64,000 nt of DNA from Verrucomicrobiota bacterium (GTDB lineage: Bacteria; Verrucomicrobiota; Verrucomicrobiia; Limisphaerales; PALSA-1396), in NCBI GenBank assembly GCA_016200005.1, contig JACQFP010000007.1, positions 1-64,000 on the forward strand, written 5' to 3'. Below, in pieces: positions 35,329-44,695 of this stretch (within the stretch, counting starts at the first letter, position 1; every line of letters begins with the position of its first letter). Made by a program: the position numbers and the translations under genes. Under the pieces are notes generated by a model, which was not told the DNA's origin, made no database searches, and saw only the letters and a program-made list of their open reading frames with translations.

Positions 35329-37533
35329 TCAACCAACTTGAATGGCAAACATCGCCAGCGTCTCCAATCGGGGGATTGTGATAGTCGTTGCTCTTTGCTT
35401 CGTCTGATGTTTGATCAGTTTGTTGCCGGGTAACTGCACAATTGATCTGATTCGTTTATCTCCCAACCGAAGGTGAAGCTTGATGCCTTCAATGGGAATG
35501 TTCGGAAGGTCTTTTTGAAAATTGACCAGGCTCAAGAGGTAGCGCCGCCGTTCCGGCTGATGAAACATTGTCACTTCAACGGCTGCCGGCGCGTCGGCTT
35601 CGTAATGGTATTTGTTGCTGAGCGAGCGGATCAGCCTGATGAACGTCTCGCCCAACCCTTCGATGGTTTCCAGCAAGCTGCTGCAATAGATGGCACGGCC
35701 TTTTCCAAATTCATGGAGCACCACCTCTGGTCGGTCGGTCGCTTCCCACGGTGGATTGCTGTGGATGGATGAAAACTTCGTCGGGTCGGACGCCGGCCAC
35801 GGAAGCGTGGTGGTGGCCAGAACCTGTGCCGTTGGGTGGGTTTTGACTTCCATTCCATAGCCCTTAACGAACGGCGGATATTTGGCGCTCCAATCCCCGA
35901 AAAGTTTTTGGCCCGCCACAGCCGGCGCGATGTAATGCTCACGATCCTGCCAGTCGGCTTTGACGAGCGAAACTCCGAGCACGTCCGCCAGCATGAAATC
36001 CTTTTGCAACTGGCCACGCTTGTTGACGAGCGAGGTTCCACCACTGGCGTAAAGCGTTCCGCCGCCGCGAACCCATTCGCGAATGGCGGCAATCTCCTCT
36101 TCATCCATCAGGTTGACGTTGGAAAGGATGAGCACCTGGCACGTCGCCAGTTTCGCCAACGAGTGTTTGGTGATGACGCCGAACGGCAGATGATTCGCAA
36201 TCAACCATCGGCTGGCCGTCATGGCGCTTGCCGTGTGGGCGTCGGAAGTGTCGGCCTGGCTGGTGGACTTACCGTTTCCCTTGAAATTAAACTTCGATTC
36301 CAGGCTGTAATAAACGGCAATGTCCATGACGCGCTCGCCTCCAAGATGCGGATAAAACGGCATCAAGCGGTCAAAGATCCGCCCCATACGCTCGTGCGCG
36401 TTCGGGTTCACCGTGCCAATGGGATCAATCGCATCGATGAAAACAAACGCGGCACTGTCCGCAATCGCAGCAGACGCTTTGGCTTCCAGCAGTTCTTCGG
36501 ATTTGCGCCCCGTGTGGTCGCGCAGTTCCGCGGAAAAACTCGTTTCATAAGCAAACGGTCGATTGGGCGTGAGGTCTTCGAGCAGCTTGCGCACGAACGA
36601 ACCTTGCAGTGAGTCACCATAAAAATCTCCTTGCAGAAAATCATTCTGCTTCACGAGTGGCGCGCTGACGCCGAACGTCCAGTTCAACGGATAAGTCGAG
36701 GATTGATGTTCCACCGTCGCGGTTGGCTTGAGTTTGCGCACGGTGCCAGCGGCGACGGCGGCGAAGTCGGCCAGCCACTCCTCGCGTTTTCGTTGCAAAG
36801 TCATCCAACGCTCATCGAGCCAGTTCACGGTCGTGGGCATTTCTCCACCCACCTCGTCGGCAAACCGCCTTCGGCAATGTGAGCAATAACAGACGCCAAC
36901 CCAGAACGTCATGTCAAACCGCATTCCCTCGAAGTCAAACGCGCGGCAGATTTCCTCGACCCACGCCCGGACGTATTCGCGGTACGGCGAGTTGGGACAG
37001 ACGACGCCGTAACGGCTGCCCACGCCGTATTGCGCGCCGTCGTGCTTTTCCATGCGCCACTCTGGATGTTGGTCAAACGCCCAGCGGTCGTGAATCAGAC
37101 TGGTGTAGAGCACCACCGCGATGTTGCGGGCATGACAGCCTTCGATCATCTCTTGAACGATGTTGCGTCCCTTGAGACCCCGATGTTGCTGGCCGACTTT
37201 GGTTGGATAGTTGAACAACCCGACGTGCGAATGCGCGTAGCAGACGATGGATTGCGCACGGGATTTGACCAGCATCTGCACGTATTGATGGGCATCGAAT
37301 TCCGAGAGAAACTTTTCATCCCAATCCGGGATGTGCATGTCGATCACGGCACGACGGTAAGCGGTTTCATACCATTTCCTCGGTTTCGCTATGCGCAACG
37401 GTTTACCGGGCCCTGGCTTTTCTGCAACCTGGGCCAGAAGGCTTTCCGCAGAAACCGTGTTGAAGGCGATCAAACCGAGGGAACCGGTGGCGAGAAAGTT
37501 CCGACGAGAAAACTGGTTGATCGCAGGGCTCAT
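35329..37533 (-). CDS. Tat-exported glycoside-hydrolase-like protein
   Basis: From the ATG at 37533 the product has 734 residues and starts with a Tat-type signal (FSRRNFLATGSLGLIAFNTV). The central region resembles the (beta/alpha)8 barrel of alpha-amylase or alpha-fucosidase-like enzymes: AVIDMHIPDWDEKFLSEFDA, NIAVVLYTSLIHDRWAF, FDFEGMRFDMTFWVGVCYCS (with HCRRRF following). The last part resembles the GH42-type trimerisation domain (VLILSNVNLMDEEEIAAIRE, WVRGGGTLYASGGTS). Substrate unknown. The open frame continues upstream to 37905 through a repeat, so I did not use that start. It is convergent with the pseudopilin. Confidence 0.8.
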   Translation of the reverse strand: MSPAINQFSRRNFLATGSLGLIAFNTVSAESLLAQVAEKPGPGKPLRIAKPRKWYETAYRRAVIDMHIPDWDEKFLSEFDAHQYVQMLVKSRAQSIVCYAHSHVGLFNYPTKVGQQHRGLKGRNIVQEMIEGCHARNIAVVLYTSLIHDRWAFDQHPEWRMEKHDGAQYGVGSRYGVVCPNSPYREYVRAWVEEICRAFDFEGMRFDMTFWVGVCYCSHCRRRFADEVGGEMPTTVNWLDERWMTLQRKREEWLADFAAVAAGTVRKLKPTATVEHQSSTYPLNWTFGVSAPLVKQNDFLQGDFYGDSLQGSFVRKLLEDLTPNRPFAYETSFSAELRDHTGRKSEELLEAKASAAIADSAAFVFIDAIDPIGTVNPNAHERMGRIFDRLMPFYPHLGGERVMDIAVYYSLESKFNFKGNGKSTSQADTSDAHTASAMTASRWLIANHLPFGVITKHSLAKLATCQVLILSNVNLMDEEEIAAIREWVRGGGTLYASGGTSLVNKRGQLQKDFMLADVLGVSLVKADWQDREHYIAPAVAGQKLFGDWSAKYPPFVKGYGMEVKTHPTAQVLATTTLPWPASDPTKFSSIHSNPPWEATDRPEVVLHEFGKGRAIYCSSLLETIEGLGETFIRLIRSLSNKYHYEADAPAAVEVTMFHQPERRRYLLSLVNFQKDLPNIPIEGIKLHLRLGDKRIRSIVQLPGNKLIKHQTKQRATTITIPRLETLAMFAIQVG

Positions 37534-37625
37534 TGGAAGGATTCTGCGTCGTGATTGCAGCCAAAGCAATCCTTGACCAATAAGTTGATGCGACGATGAC
37601 GCATCCTGGCGCTGCTCCCGCACGC

Positions 37626-37730
37626 GTAGCGCAGGCATCCGGCTGCGGGTTCGCGGGGCGTCCGCGCCTCGTGGATCGGGCTTGGCCGCGAGACGCGGCC
37701 AGAACCTGCAGGCGGGGACGCCCGCGCTAC
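37626..37730. repeat. REP-like imperfect inverted repeat of about 105 nt
   Basis: The ends GTAGCGC and GCGCTAC are inverted; CCGGCTGCGGGTTC pairs with GAACCTGCAGGCGG at 12 of 14 positions. Within the right half GGCCGCG-aga-CGCGGCC forms a perfect hairpin (37684-37700). The composition (GGGCGTCCGCGCC, GGGGACGCCCGCGC) matches intergenic repeats scattered through Verrucomicrobia and Planctomycetes. It sits between two divergent genes in the stretch 37534-37834. Confidence 0.6.
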
Positions 37731-37834
37731 CGGGGCATTTCCCAGATGCGCCTTCATCAGAGAAAAGGAAGCATATTCGATTGCCAATCCGCTGCAGCCG
37801 CATATCGTCCAAGAACCTAAATCTACCACTGGCT

Positions 37835-38845
37835 ATGAACGTAAAGAACTTGGTCCTCTTGCTTCTGGCGACCACCACCGTTGTGTTTGGCGCGCTGTAT
37901 CTCAATCAACGACTGCTTAACACCCAGACGCAGGCACGCTTAACGGAGGTCGAGGCCGGTTTGAAACAGCAACAGGAGAACGAGGCCAGCAACGCCGCGC
38001 GAAGAGAGAAGCAAACTCGCGAGTTGTTGCGAAACCGGCTCTCCAACCCAGCCGCCAACCCGGCCAGTCAACCATCACAACCGGAGCCGGCTTTGTCCGC
38101 CGCTCCAACCAACACTGAGGCCAAAGGAACCAAAGGTTTTTTTGAAATGTTGAAAACCCCGGAGATGCGTGAGCTGGTGCGGTCGCAACAAAAGGCGTTC
38201 ATGGGCGGATTCATCGACCAGTCCTATGGCGCGTTCTTCAAGCAACTGAATCTGACGCCGGAGCAGACGGCCACCTTGAAGAATTTGATCGAGAAGAAAT
38301 CCCTGGTAGCGGCTGACATGGGGATGTCGATGCTGGATGGCGACCTGGATGCCACCAAGCGCAAGGAACTTGCTCAGCAAGTCAAAGAGTCAAACGAAGC
38401 CACTGACGCGGAGATCAAGCAATTCCTCGGCGATGAAAATTACGCCCAGTTCCAGGCCTATGAGAAGACGCAGCCGGAGCGGATGCAAATGAGCCAGTTG
38501 AAAAGCCAGTTGGCAGGCGCGGGCGCACCGCTCAGTTCCGAACAAGAAACCCAGTTGATCCAGGCCCTGAGCGAAGAACGACAGAACTTCAAGTTCACAA
38601 CGGATTACAACGATCAGTCCAAATTCACCGGCGACTTCGCCGAGTATTTCACGGATGAAAAACTGAACTCCTTCAGCCAGGAAAAGGCGCAACTGGACGA
38701 GCGCTCGCTCGTTCGTGCCCGGGAGATCCTGACGGCGGAGCAGTTCGCCTCGTACGAAAAGTTTCTAACCGCCCAACGGGAGATGCAATTGAGCGCCATG
38801 CGGATGGCCGCCAAGATGTTCGCCCCCAAAGACGCGGCCAAATAG
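37835..38845 (+). CDS. Membrane-anchored helical periplasmic protein with LTxxQ-like repeats
   Basis: From the ATG at 37835 the product has 336 residues: an N-terminal signal anchor (LVLLLLATTTVVFGALYL), a coiled-coil (RLTEVEAGLKQQQENEASN), a Pro/Ala-rich spacer, and a helical body. Three motifs, LTPEQTATLKNLI, LSSEQETQLIQAL and LTAEQFASYEKFL, resemble the LTxxQ helical hairpin motif of Spy/CpxP-type periplasmic chaperones. The protein is all-alpha and probably dimeric. A role in envelope stress is possible but inferred. The frame opens further upstream, inside the REP-like repeat. Confidence 0.6.
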   Translation: MNVKNLVLLLLATTTVVFGALYLNQRLLNTQTQARLTEVEAGLKQQQENEASNAARREKQTRELLRNRLSNPAANPASQPSQPEPALSAAPTNTEAKGTKGFFEMLKTPEMRELVRSQQKAFMGGFIDQSYGAFFKQLNLTPEQTATLKNLIEKKSLVAADMGMSMLDGDLDATKRKELAQQVKESNEATDAEIKQFLGDENYAQFQAYEKTQPERMQMSQLKSQLAGAGAPLSSEQETQLIQALSEERQNFKFTTDYNDQSKFTGDFAEYFTDEKLNSFSQEKAQLDERSLVRAREILTAEQFASYEKFLTAQREMQLSAMRMAAKMFAPKDAAK

Positions 38846-38937
38846 CTGGAGAGGTTTCCAACCGGACCGCCGGCGGCTTCCACATGTAGCGGCTGAAATT
38901 TTGGGAGCATTTTCCAGAGCGCCCCGTCTAACCGGGT

Positions 38938-41304
38938 ATGAAGCGATTGATTCTTGTGACGGCATTGTTCGCGCTGCTGGGAACAGCGTTGCCGGGGTTG
39001 GCTGCCGGCCTCATCATTGTTCACGACTCCGAGTTCTGGCCCGGACCAATTCCGCCGCCGCAACCGATTCCCCCGCGCCCCATTCCTCCCTGGCCGCATC
39101 CGCCGCGACCGATTCCCCCGCCAAGAGTTTATCCGTTTGCGCCGTTGGAGATGACTTACGCCAAGGTCAATGCGCGCGTCACGGACCAGATCGCCGTCAC
39201 CTCGGTGGATCAGGAGTTCTTCAACCCAAATCCGCAACGGCTCGAAGGCACGTTCATCTTTCCCGTTCCCAAGGGCGCGCAGATCAACAAATTCACGATG
39301 GAGATCGACGGCAAACAGGTCGAGGCGGAGTTGCTGTCGGCGGAGAAAGCAAAACGCATCTATGAAGACATCGTCCGCAAGATGAAAGACCCGGCCCTGC
39401 TGGAATATTCCGGACGCGATCTTTTCAAGGTGCGCATCTTTCCGATCGAGCCGCACAGCAGGAAGCGCATCACGCTCTCGTACTCGCAATTGCTGAAGTC
39501 TGACAATGGCCTTGTTGATTATGTCCTGCCGCTGAACACCGAGAAATATTCCGCCAAGCCGATCAAGAAGGTCAGCGTGAAGCTGGAACTGGAAACCAAG
39601 CGCCCGCTCAAATCCATTTACTCGCCCAGCCACACGGTGGAAATCAAACGCGACGGCGCGACGCGGGCGGTCGTTGGCTACGAAGCGAGCGACGTGAAGC
39701 CCGACGCCGATTTCCAACTCTACTACTCCACGGAGAAGGGTGAGATCGCCGCGAACCTGCTCACTTACAAAACCGGCGGCGAAGATGGCTACTTTGTGTT
39801 GCTCGTTTCGCCGGGAATCGACGTGAAGGAGAAGCAGGTCGTGTTGAAAGATGTCGCGTTCGTCCTGGACACGTCCGGTTCGATGGCGGGCAAGAAACTC
39901 GATCAGGCGAAGAAGGCACTCCAGTTCTGTGTCGAGAACTTGAATGACGGCGACCGCTTCGAAATCATCCGCTTCTCGACTGAAGTCGAACCGCTGTTCG
40001 ACAAGTTTGTGGACGCTTCCAAGGCCAATCGCAGCAAGGCGAACGATTTCATCAAAGAGTTGAAGCCCATCGGCGGCACGGCCATTGACGACGCACTGAG
40101 GAAGGCGCTTGCTTTGAAATCCGAAGTCCGAAGTCCGAAATCCGATAACGACCGTCCGTTCGTCGTGATTTTTCTCACCGACGGCCGGCCCACCATTGGC
40201 ACGACGGACGAGGAGCAGATCGTGGCCGGCGTCCGGAAAAACAGCGGCAACACCCGCATCTTCTGTTTCGGCATCGGCACGGACGTGAACACGCATTTGC
40301 TCGACAAGATCACCGAGGAGACGCGCGCTTTCAGCCAATACGTCTTGCCGGAGGAGGACATCGAGGTGAAGGTCTCGAATTTTTTCTCGAAGATCAAAGA
40401 GCCGGTGCTCGCCAATCCCAAGCTCCACTTCACTGGCGATATCCGAGCGACCAAGATTTATCCTGCGCCGCTTCCCGACATTTTCAAGGGCGAGCAGCTC
40501 GTCGTCGTCGGCCGTTACTCCGGCAAGGGAGATTCCGCCGTTGTCATCCAAGGCACGATCAATGGTGCGCGAAGAAAGTTGACTTACGAAGTCAAATTTC
40601 CGTCGGAATCTTCCGACCACGAATTCATCCCGCGCCTTTGGGCGACGCGGCGCGTCGGTTATCTGCTGGATGAAATTCGTCTCCACGGCGAGAACTCCGA
40701 GTTGCGTGACGAAGTCACCGACCTGGCGCGCAAATACGGCATCGTCACCCCATACACCGCCTACTTGATCTTGGAGGATGAGAAACAGCGCAACGTGCCG
40801 CTCTCGACGCAATCATTGCCGCAACTCAACACCGATGGTGTCGCTAACCGGCTTGTAGACGAGGCGTATCGAAAATTTAACAGTGATAAAAGCGGAGATT
40901 CCGCCGTCGCAGCCTCGCGGTATGGTCTCGCACTGAAGTCCGCCAACGCATCTGCCGAGGCATTGGCCGAGGGCAGGATTGAATCCAGCCGCGCTTTGGG
41001 TGTGCCGCCCCGGCCTCTGACCAGCAGTGCCGTTGCTGCCGGGCCAGCAAGCGCTGCGGAGCGTGTTGTCCAATATAGCCAGCAGACACAATTTGCCGGC
41101 GGGAAGAACTTTTTCCAGAACGGCAATCAATGGCTGGATTCGCTGGTGCAGAAAGTGCCCAACGCGAAGAAGGTCCGCATTCAATTCAACTCGCCGGAGT
41201 ATTTCGAATTGACCACGAAGAACTCGAAGGCATTGCCCTGGCTGGCGCTGGGACAGAATGTCCAGTTCGTTTTGGAAAACACGGTCTATGAAATTTATGA
41301 GTGA
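38938..41304 (+). CDS. VIT and von Willebrand A domain protein
   Basis: The 788-residue exported protein begins with a signal peptide and a Pro-rich stretch (PQPIPPRPIPPWPHPPRPI). It continues with a vault/inter-alpha-trypsin (VIT) domain (LEMTYAKVNARVTDQIAVTS, VEAELLSAEKAKRIYEDIVR) and a VWA domain with the MIDAS motif AFVLDTSGSMAG at about 309 and FLTDGRPTIGT. These bind protein ligands through a divalent cation. A short segment EVRSPKS inside the VWA domain is encoded by a dispersed repeat (40116-40146). It overlaps the following VWA gene by 8 nt. Confidence 0.88.
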   Translation: MKRLILVTALFALLGTALPGLAAGLIIVHDSEFWPGPIPPPQPIPPRPIPPWPHPPRPIPPPRVYPFAPLEMTYAKVNARVTDQIAVTSVDQEFFNPNPQRLEGTFIFPVPKGAQINKFTMEIDGKQVEAELLSAEKAKRIYEDIVRKMKDPALLEYSGRDLFKVRIFPIEPHSRKRITLSYSQLLKSDNGLVDYVLPLNTEKYSAKPIKKVSVKLELETKRPLKSIYSPSHTVEIKRDGATRAVVGYEASDVKPDADFQLYYSTEKGEIAANLLTYKTGGEDGYFVLLVSPGIDVKEKQVVLKDVAFVLDTSGSMAGKKLDQAKKALQFCVENLNDGDRFEIIRFSTEVEPLFDKFVDASKANRSKANDFIKELKPIGGTAIDDALRKALALKSEVRSPKSDNDRPFVVIFLTDGRPTIGTTDEEQIVAGVRKNSGNTRIFCFGIGTDVNTHLLDKITEETRAFSQYVLPEEDIEVKVSNFFSKIKEPVLANPKLHFTGDIRATKIYPAPLPDIFKGEQLVVVGRYSGKGDSAVVIQGTINGARRKLTYEVKFPSESSDHEFIPRLWATRRVGYLLDEIRLHGENSELRDEVTDLARKYGIVTPYTAYLILEDEKQRNVPLSTQSLPQLNTDGVANRLVDEAYRKFNSDKSGDSAVAASRYGLALKSANASAEALAEGRIESSRALGVPPRPLTSSAVAAGPASAAERVVQYSQQTQFAGGKNFFQNGNQWLDSLVQKVPNAKKVRIQFNSPEYFELTTKNSKALPWLALGQNVQFVLENTVYEIYE

Positions 41305-42592
41305 ACCATCGGAGAACACATTTACGAAACTGACAGCACTCTTGAACAATGTAGCCGCCGAGGTAACGAGGCCCTCGATATTTCGGATTTCGGATTTCGG
41401 ATTTCGGATTTCAGAATGCGCCTCCTCACGTCGGCGGCTACGAGCCGCCCGGGTGTGCCAACGATTCTTCGCCGTGATCGCGGCGCTGGCGATGTTCGCA
41501 TCGAGTTCAGCAGTCACGAAGTCTGCCGAGGCGCGCACTTCCAAATCTGCCAAGCCTCAAATCGAAGTCTGCTTCGTGCTGGACACCACCGGCTCGATGA
41601 GCGGGTTGATCGAAGGCGCGAAACAAAAAATCTGGTCCATCGCCAACGAGATGATCAGCGCCAAGCCGACGCCGGAGATCAAGTTCGGCCTAATCGGCTA
41701 TCGCGACCGCGGCGACGAATACGTCACAAAGGTCTTCAACCTCACCGACGATATTGATGACATCTACGCCCACCTGCAATCGTTCCAGGCTGCCGGTGGC
41801 GGCGACACACCGGAATCCGTCAACGAAGCCCTCGATGACGCCGTCAGCAAGCTGACCTGGAGCACCAACCGCAGTGTGCTCAAGATAATGTTTCTTGTGG
41901 GCGACGCCCCGCCTCACATGGATTACGGAAACGGGCCGAAGTATCCGGATGTCTGCAAAGCGGCGATGAAGTGCGACTTGATCATCAACACAATCCAGTG
42001 CGGAATGATGGGGGAGACCACACCAATCTGGAAGGAGATCGCCCAACTCTCGGAAGGTTCGTATGCCGCCATTGGACAGACCGGCAACAAGATCGCCATT
42101 GCGACGCCGATGGACAAGGAGTTGGCGGAGTTGAATCGCAAAATTGGAACGACTCTCGTCGCCTACGGCGACGAATCCGCCCGACGATTCGCATTGACCA
42201 AACAGGTCGCCTCAGAAGCGGCTCCTGCGTCCGTGGCCGCTGACCGATTGCGCTTCAATTCAGCGAGCGGCAAAGCAATTCAAGGCGGCGGCGAACTGCT
42301 CGATGCCGTCGCCAATGGCTCAGTCAAACTGGACTCGGTGCCAAAGAGCAAACTGCCAACGGAATTGCAAAAGTTGAACGCGGAGGAATTGAAGGCGTAT
42401 GTCGGAAAGCAGCAAAAACAACGCGCGGAATTGCAGGATCAGATCCGTGGCTTGAATGAAAAACGCCAGACCTACATTGACGCAGAAAAGAAACGTCTCG
42501 CCGCCAAAGGCAACGCCGACGCCTTCGATGAAAAAGTCGCCGAGATGATCCGCGCCCAAGCCGCCGAGAAAGGAATCGAATACGGTAAATAG
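41297..42592 (+). CDS. Von Willebrand A protein following the VIT-VWA gene
   Basis: The protein has a hydrophobic signal or anchor (RFFAVIAALAMFASSSAV) and a VWA domain with MIDAS motif VCFVLDTTGSMSGLIEG and the third-loop GDAPPHMDYGNGPK. A helical C-terminal part (LQDQIRGLNEKRQTYIDAEK) is probably coiled-coil. The start is uncertain: the ATG at 41297 overlaps the upstream gene by 8 nt, but the next 40 residues are partly encoded by a TTCGGAT repeat and look non-native. Gene order implies cooperation of the two VWA proteins, perhaps as surface or periplasmic adhesion factors. Confidence 0.82.
   Translation: MSEPSENTFTKLTALLNNVAAEVTRPSIFRISDFGFRISECASSRRRLRAARVCQRFFAVIAALAMFASSSAVTKSAEARTSKSAKPQIEVCFVLDTTGSMSGLIEGAKQKIWSIANEMISAKPTPEIKFGLIGYRDRGDEYVTKVFNLTDDIDDIYAHLQSFQAAGGGDTPESVNEALDDAVSKLTWSTNRSVLKIMFLVGDAPPHMDYGNGPKYPDVCKAAMKCDLIINTIQCGMMGETTPIWKEIAQLSEGSYAAIGQTGNKIAIATPMDKELAELNRKIGTTLVAYGDESARRFALTKQVASEAAPASVAADRLRFNSASGKAIQGGGELLDAVANGSVKLDSVPKSKLPTELQKLNAEELKAYVGKQQKQRAELQDQIRGLNEKRQTYIDAEKKRLAAKGNADAFDEKVAEMIRAQAAEKGIEYGK
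41384..41413. repeat. TTCGGAT tandem microrepeat inside a gene
   Basis: A run of about four copies of the 7-mer TTCGGAT lies within the N-terminal coding part of the second VWA gene (encoded as IFRISDFGFRISE). A related stretch of CCGAAGT/CCGAAAT units occurs at 40116-40146 in the preceding gene. The unit is of a kind that appears to be widely dispersed in this phylum. Confidence 0.7.
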
Positions 42593-42620
42593 ACTTCAGC
42601 CTGGAAACCGTAATTGGAAA

Positions 42621-42721
42621 GCCACAAAAGAACACATAGAACGCAAAGTCAGCCCCGACATCTGATGTCAGGGCCGTAGGGTTGAATCGCCTCTCTTGTG
42701 CTCTTTGCGTTCTTTTGCGGC
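42621..42721. repeat. MITE-like inverted-repeat element A
   Basis: GCCACAAAAGAAC...ACGCAAAG (42621-42648) and CTTTGCGTTCTTTTGCGGC (42703-42721) are inverted repeats; the left arm has an 8-9-nt extra stretch. A second palindrome inside (GACATC-t-GATGTC, about 42659-42671) is framed by GCCCC and GGGC. It is part of a gene-free region 42593-43024 that also holds element B. No transposase is present. Confidence 0.5.
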
Positions 42722-42811
42722 AAAGTGAACTCCGGAGTTTAGGTTCAGCCGAACGACAAATTAAACGTCGGGGCCATGACTCCCTTCAGCCTTGAAACGG
42801 CAGTTGTGATG

Positions 42812-43005
42812 AACCGCGAACCACGCGAAAACAGAGAGCTTGAAAGGGATGGGAGGCGGAGGGATTCCTTCAACGGCCTGCGTGGCTGTAGCCTTACTGG
42901 GACTCTCTAACACCGAACACTCCGGCGCGGCGAAGGGCGGCTGGGTGAAGAAAGCCTTTTCCGAGAGCCACTTCTCCGTTCGCGTATTTCGTGTGTTTCG
43001 CGGTT
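42812..43005. repeat. MITE-like inverted-repeat element B
   Basis: AACCGCGAA (42812-42820) is the exact inverse of TTCGCGGTT (42997-43005), and the neighbouring CACGCGAAA matches TTTCGTGTG at 8 of 9 positions when inverted. The interior (about 165 nt) shows no convincing gene; the 60-codon frame from 42840 looks spurious. Its ends are of the TTTCGTGTGTTTCGCGGTT type common in intergenic regions of this phylum. Confidence 0.45.
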
Positions 43006-43024
43006 TCCTCTGCTTCTTTTAGGT

Positions 43025-43876
43025 TTAGACTATGCCAGTGACTGGCTCACCGGACAACTCCTTGATCTCCTCTGCCAACTTGTCCGCCTGCTTCGCCAGT
43101 TCGGTGCTTTCCTTTTCGAGCAGTTGCTTCCTTTCCTCCGCCAGTTCTTCCAGCACGCCGGTCTTCTTCTCGCTGAGTTGGCAAAGCTCGTATTCGGGGC
43201 TTTCTCGGAGCCGATTCAAAGACTCAATCACGTTGATGATTTCAAGTTGCAACGTTTCGTAAAGCCGCCGCAACTGCGTCAGTTCCACTTCTTCGCTGAA
43301 GTCCAGCTTCGACCAACCCTGACGGAGAATGAATGCGTGCGGGTCTTCCGCGATTTCCCGCAGCGTAGCAATGTCGCCCGCGTCCTTGGCCCGATTGATG
43401 GCAGCGGTCAGCTTGTGATACGTCTCCAACTTGTCCGGCTCGTGTGCGAAGCGGTCGGGATGGTACAGCTTGACGAGCTTCTTCCAAAGCCGCGTCAACT
43501 CGGCCTCCTCGTCGGCAGTAAGCTGCTTCTTTTCGGCGACGGCTGCCGCTGTCTCCTCGTAATCCTTGTCGCTTTGGGTTCTGGCTCGTTCGTAATTTTC
43601 CTCGGCCTGCTTTGCTTCCTCCTCGCCACCGCGAATCAGAGAGTCCAGATACTTCTTCCGGTAGTCCACGACGAGCCGCAGTTGGTCGCGCTTCTGGTAA
43701 TGCTCGCGCAACCGCCGGAAAAGCACGGCTTGCACGGTGTCAACGCGGGACTTCTCTTTGGTATGGGTGGCTTCCAACTCCGCCAAACGCGCCCTTGATC
43801 CGGCGACAAGTTGTCGGAGTTGCTCCAACTCTGGATTGACGTAAATCATCAGCGCGGCAACGCCGGCTGCGGACAA
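43025..43876 (-). CDS. J-domain-like coiled-coil protein
   Basis: The protein is mostly helical. Two coiled-coil parts (for example LIRGGEEEAKQAEENYERAR and LEELAEERKQLLEKESTELA) flank a central J-domain-like segment with LWKKLVKLYHPDRFAHEPDK; the HPD motif at about 139-141 is the one that stimulates Hsp70 ATPase. It may thus recruit an Hsp70 to a client. The frame begins at a TTG (43876), and the ATG at 43849 (MIYVNPEL) is an alternative. It begins only 5 nt after the exonuclease stop on the same strand. It has no zinc-finger or Gly/Phe region of classical DnaJ. Confidence 0.75.
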   Translation of the reverse strand: MSAAGVAALMIYVNPELEQLRQLVAGSRARLAELEATHTKEKSRVDTVQAVLFRRLREHYQKRDQLRLVVDYRKKYLDSLIRGGEEEAKQAEENYERARTQSDKDYEETAAAVAEKKQLTADEEAELTRLWKKLVKLYHPDRFAHEPDKLETYHKLTAAINRAKDAGDIATLREIAEDPHAFILRQGWSKLDFSEEVELTQLRRLYETLQLEIINVIESLNRLRESPEYELCQLSEKKTGVLEELAEERKQLLEKESTELAKQADKLAEEIKELSGEPVTGIV

Positions 43877-43881
43877 CGGCT

Positions 43882-44682
43882 TTACTCGCTTGCCCCGCTC
43901 TCAATTTCCGGCGCTGCAAACACCGCCGTGTCCGGTTGCGTCGTCGCCATTTCCAGTTGCCGCAAATACCAACGGCCCATCTTCCGGGTGCGAGCGTTGG
44001 AAGAACCGGCCAGCCCGTCGAGCCAGCAACGCAATTCCGCATCCTTACGGGCTTCTTGAATCAATCGCCCCTTGTGCTTTCCAAAGGCGATGCGGGATGG
44101 AAACCATTCTTCCGCTGCAAATTCGACCAGCTTCTCCCACGTATCCAAACCGCGATGCCCGGCAATGGGGCGAAGCACCTGCGCCATCAAGTCCGCGACC
44201 GTTTGCACGTCGCCCAGCGCCGTGTGCGCGCCGCATTCGGGCAGGCGATAAAACTGCCGCAACGTTTGCAGCTTGCAGTTGCCGGCGGGCACGGGATCGA
44301 GCAGCCGCTGCGCCAGCCGCAGGGCGCAAAACCCGCGACGGCCAATCGCGCCGATGCCCAGCCGCTTCCACTCCGGCTTCAACACTTCATCCAGATCATA
44401 TTCCAGATTGAATGAAACAACCGGCAGATTGCCTGCGTATTCGGCAAACTCCCGATAAACTTGATGCGCCGGCTCGCCGTCGCGCTCCAGAATCTCGCGC
44501 GTGTAACCGTGAACGCGTGATGCCTCGGTGGGAATCTCCTGATTCTGATTCAGCAACTCGCGAAACGGTTCGCCCTCTGCCGACCATCCACGCATTCGTT
44601 GCGCTGCCACTTCAACCACGAAAACCGGCGCGGCCAAGCCGGTCGTTTCAATGTCGAAGAGAATCCACTTGGCAGCCTTCAT
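43882..44682 (-). CDS. DEDDh 3'-5' exonuclease (DnaQ/RNase T family)
   Basis: The 266-residue protein has the three Exo motifs: FDIETTGL (Asp10 and Glu12), SFNLEYDLDEVL, and HTALGDVQTVADL with the conserved His and Asp. It also carries a C-terminal segment with FGKHKGRLIQEARKDAELRC, like the small DUF3820-type putative quorum-sensing or exonuclease-linked domain (from memory). Substrate (DNA or RNA) is not deducible. The downstream J-domain-like gene begins 5 nt later. Confidence 0.88.
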   Translation of the reverse strand: MKAAKWILFDIETTGLAAPVFVVEVAAQRMRGWSAEGEPFRELLNQNQEIPTEASRVHGYTREILERDGEPAHQVYREFAEYAGNLPVVSFNLEYDLDEVLKPEWKRLGIGAIGRRGFCALRLAQRLLDPVPAGNCKLQTLRQFYRLPECGAHTALGDVQTVADLMAQVLRPIAGHRGLDTWEKLVEFAAEEWFPSRIAFGKHKGRLIQEARKDAELRCWLDGLAGSSNARTRKMGRWYLRQLEMATTQPDTAVFAAPEIESGASE

Positions 44683-44695
44683 GTCCGGAAGAATT

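Noticed and set aside
35329-37905. Longer start of the glycosidase-like gene
   Set aside because: The upstream 124 residues run through a REP-like repeat; the Tat signal begins at 37533.
42840-43022. 60-codon frame between the VWA and J-domain genes
   Set aside because: It lies inside an inverted-repeat element and shows no protein-like composition.
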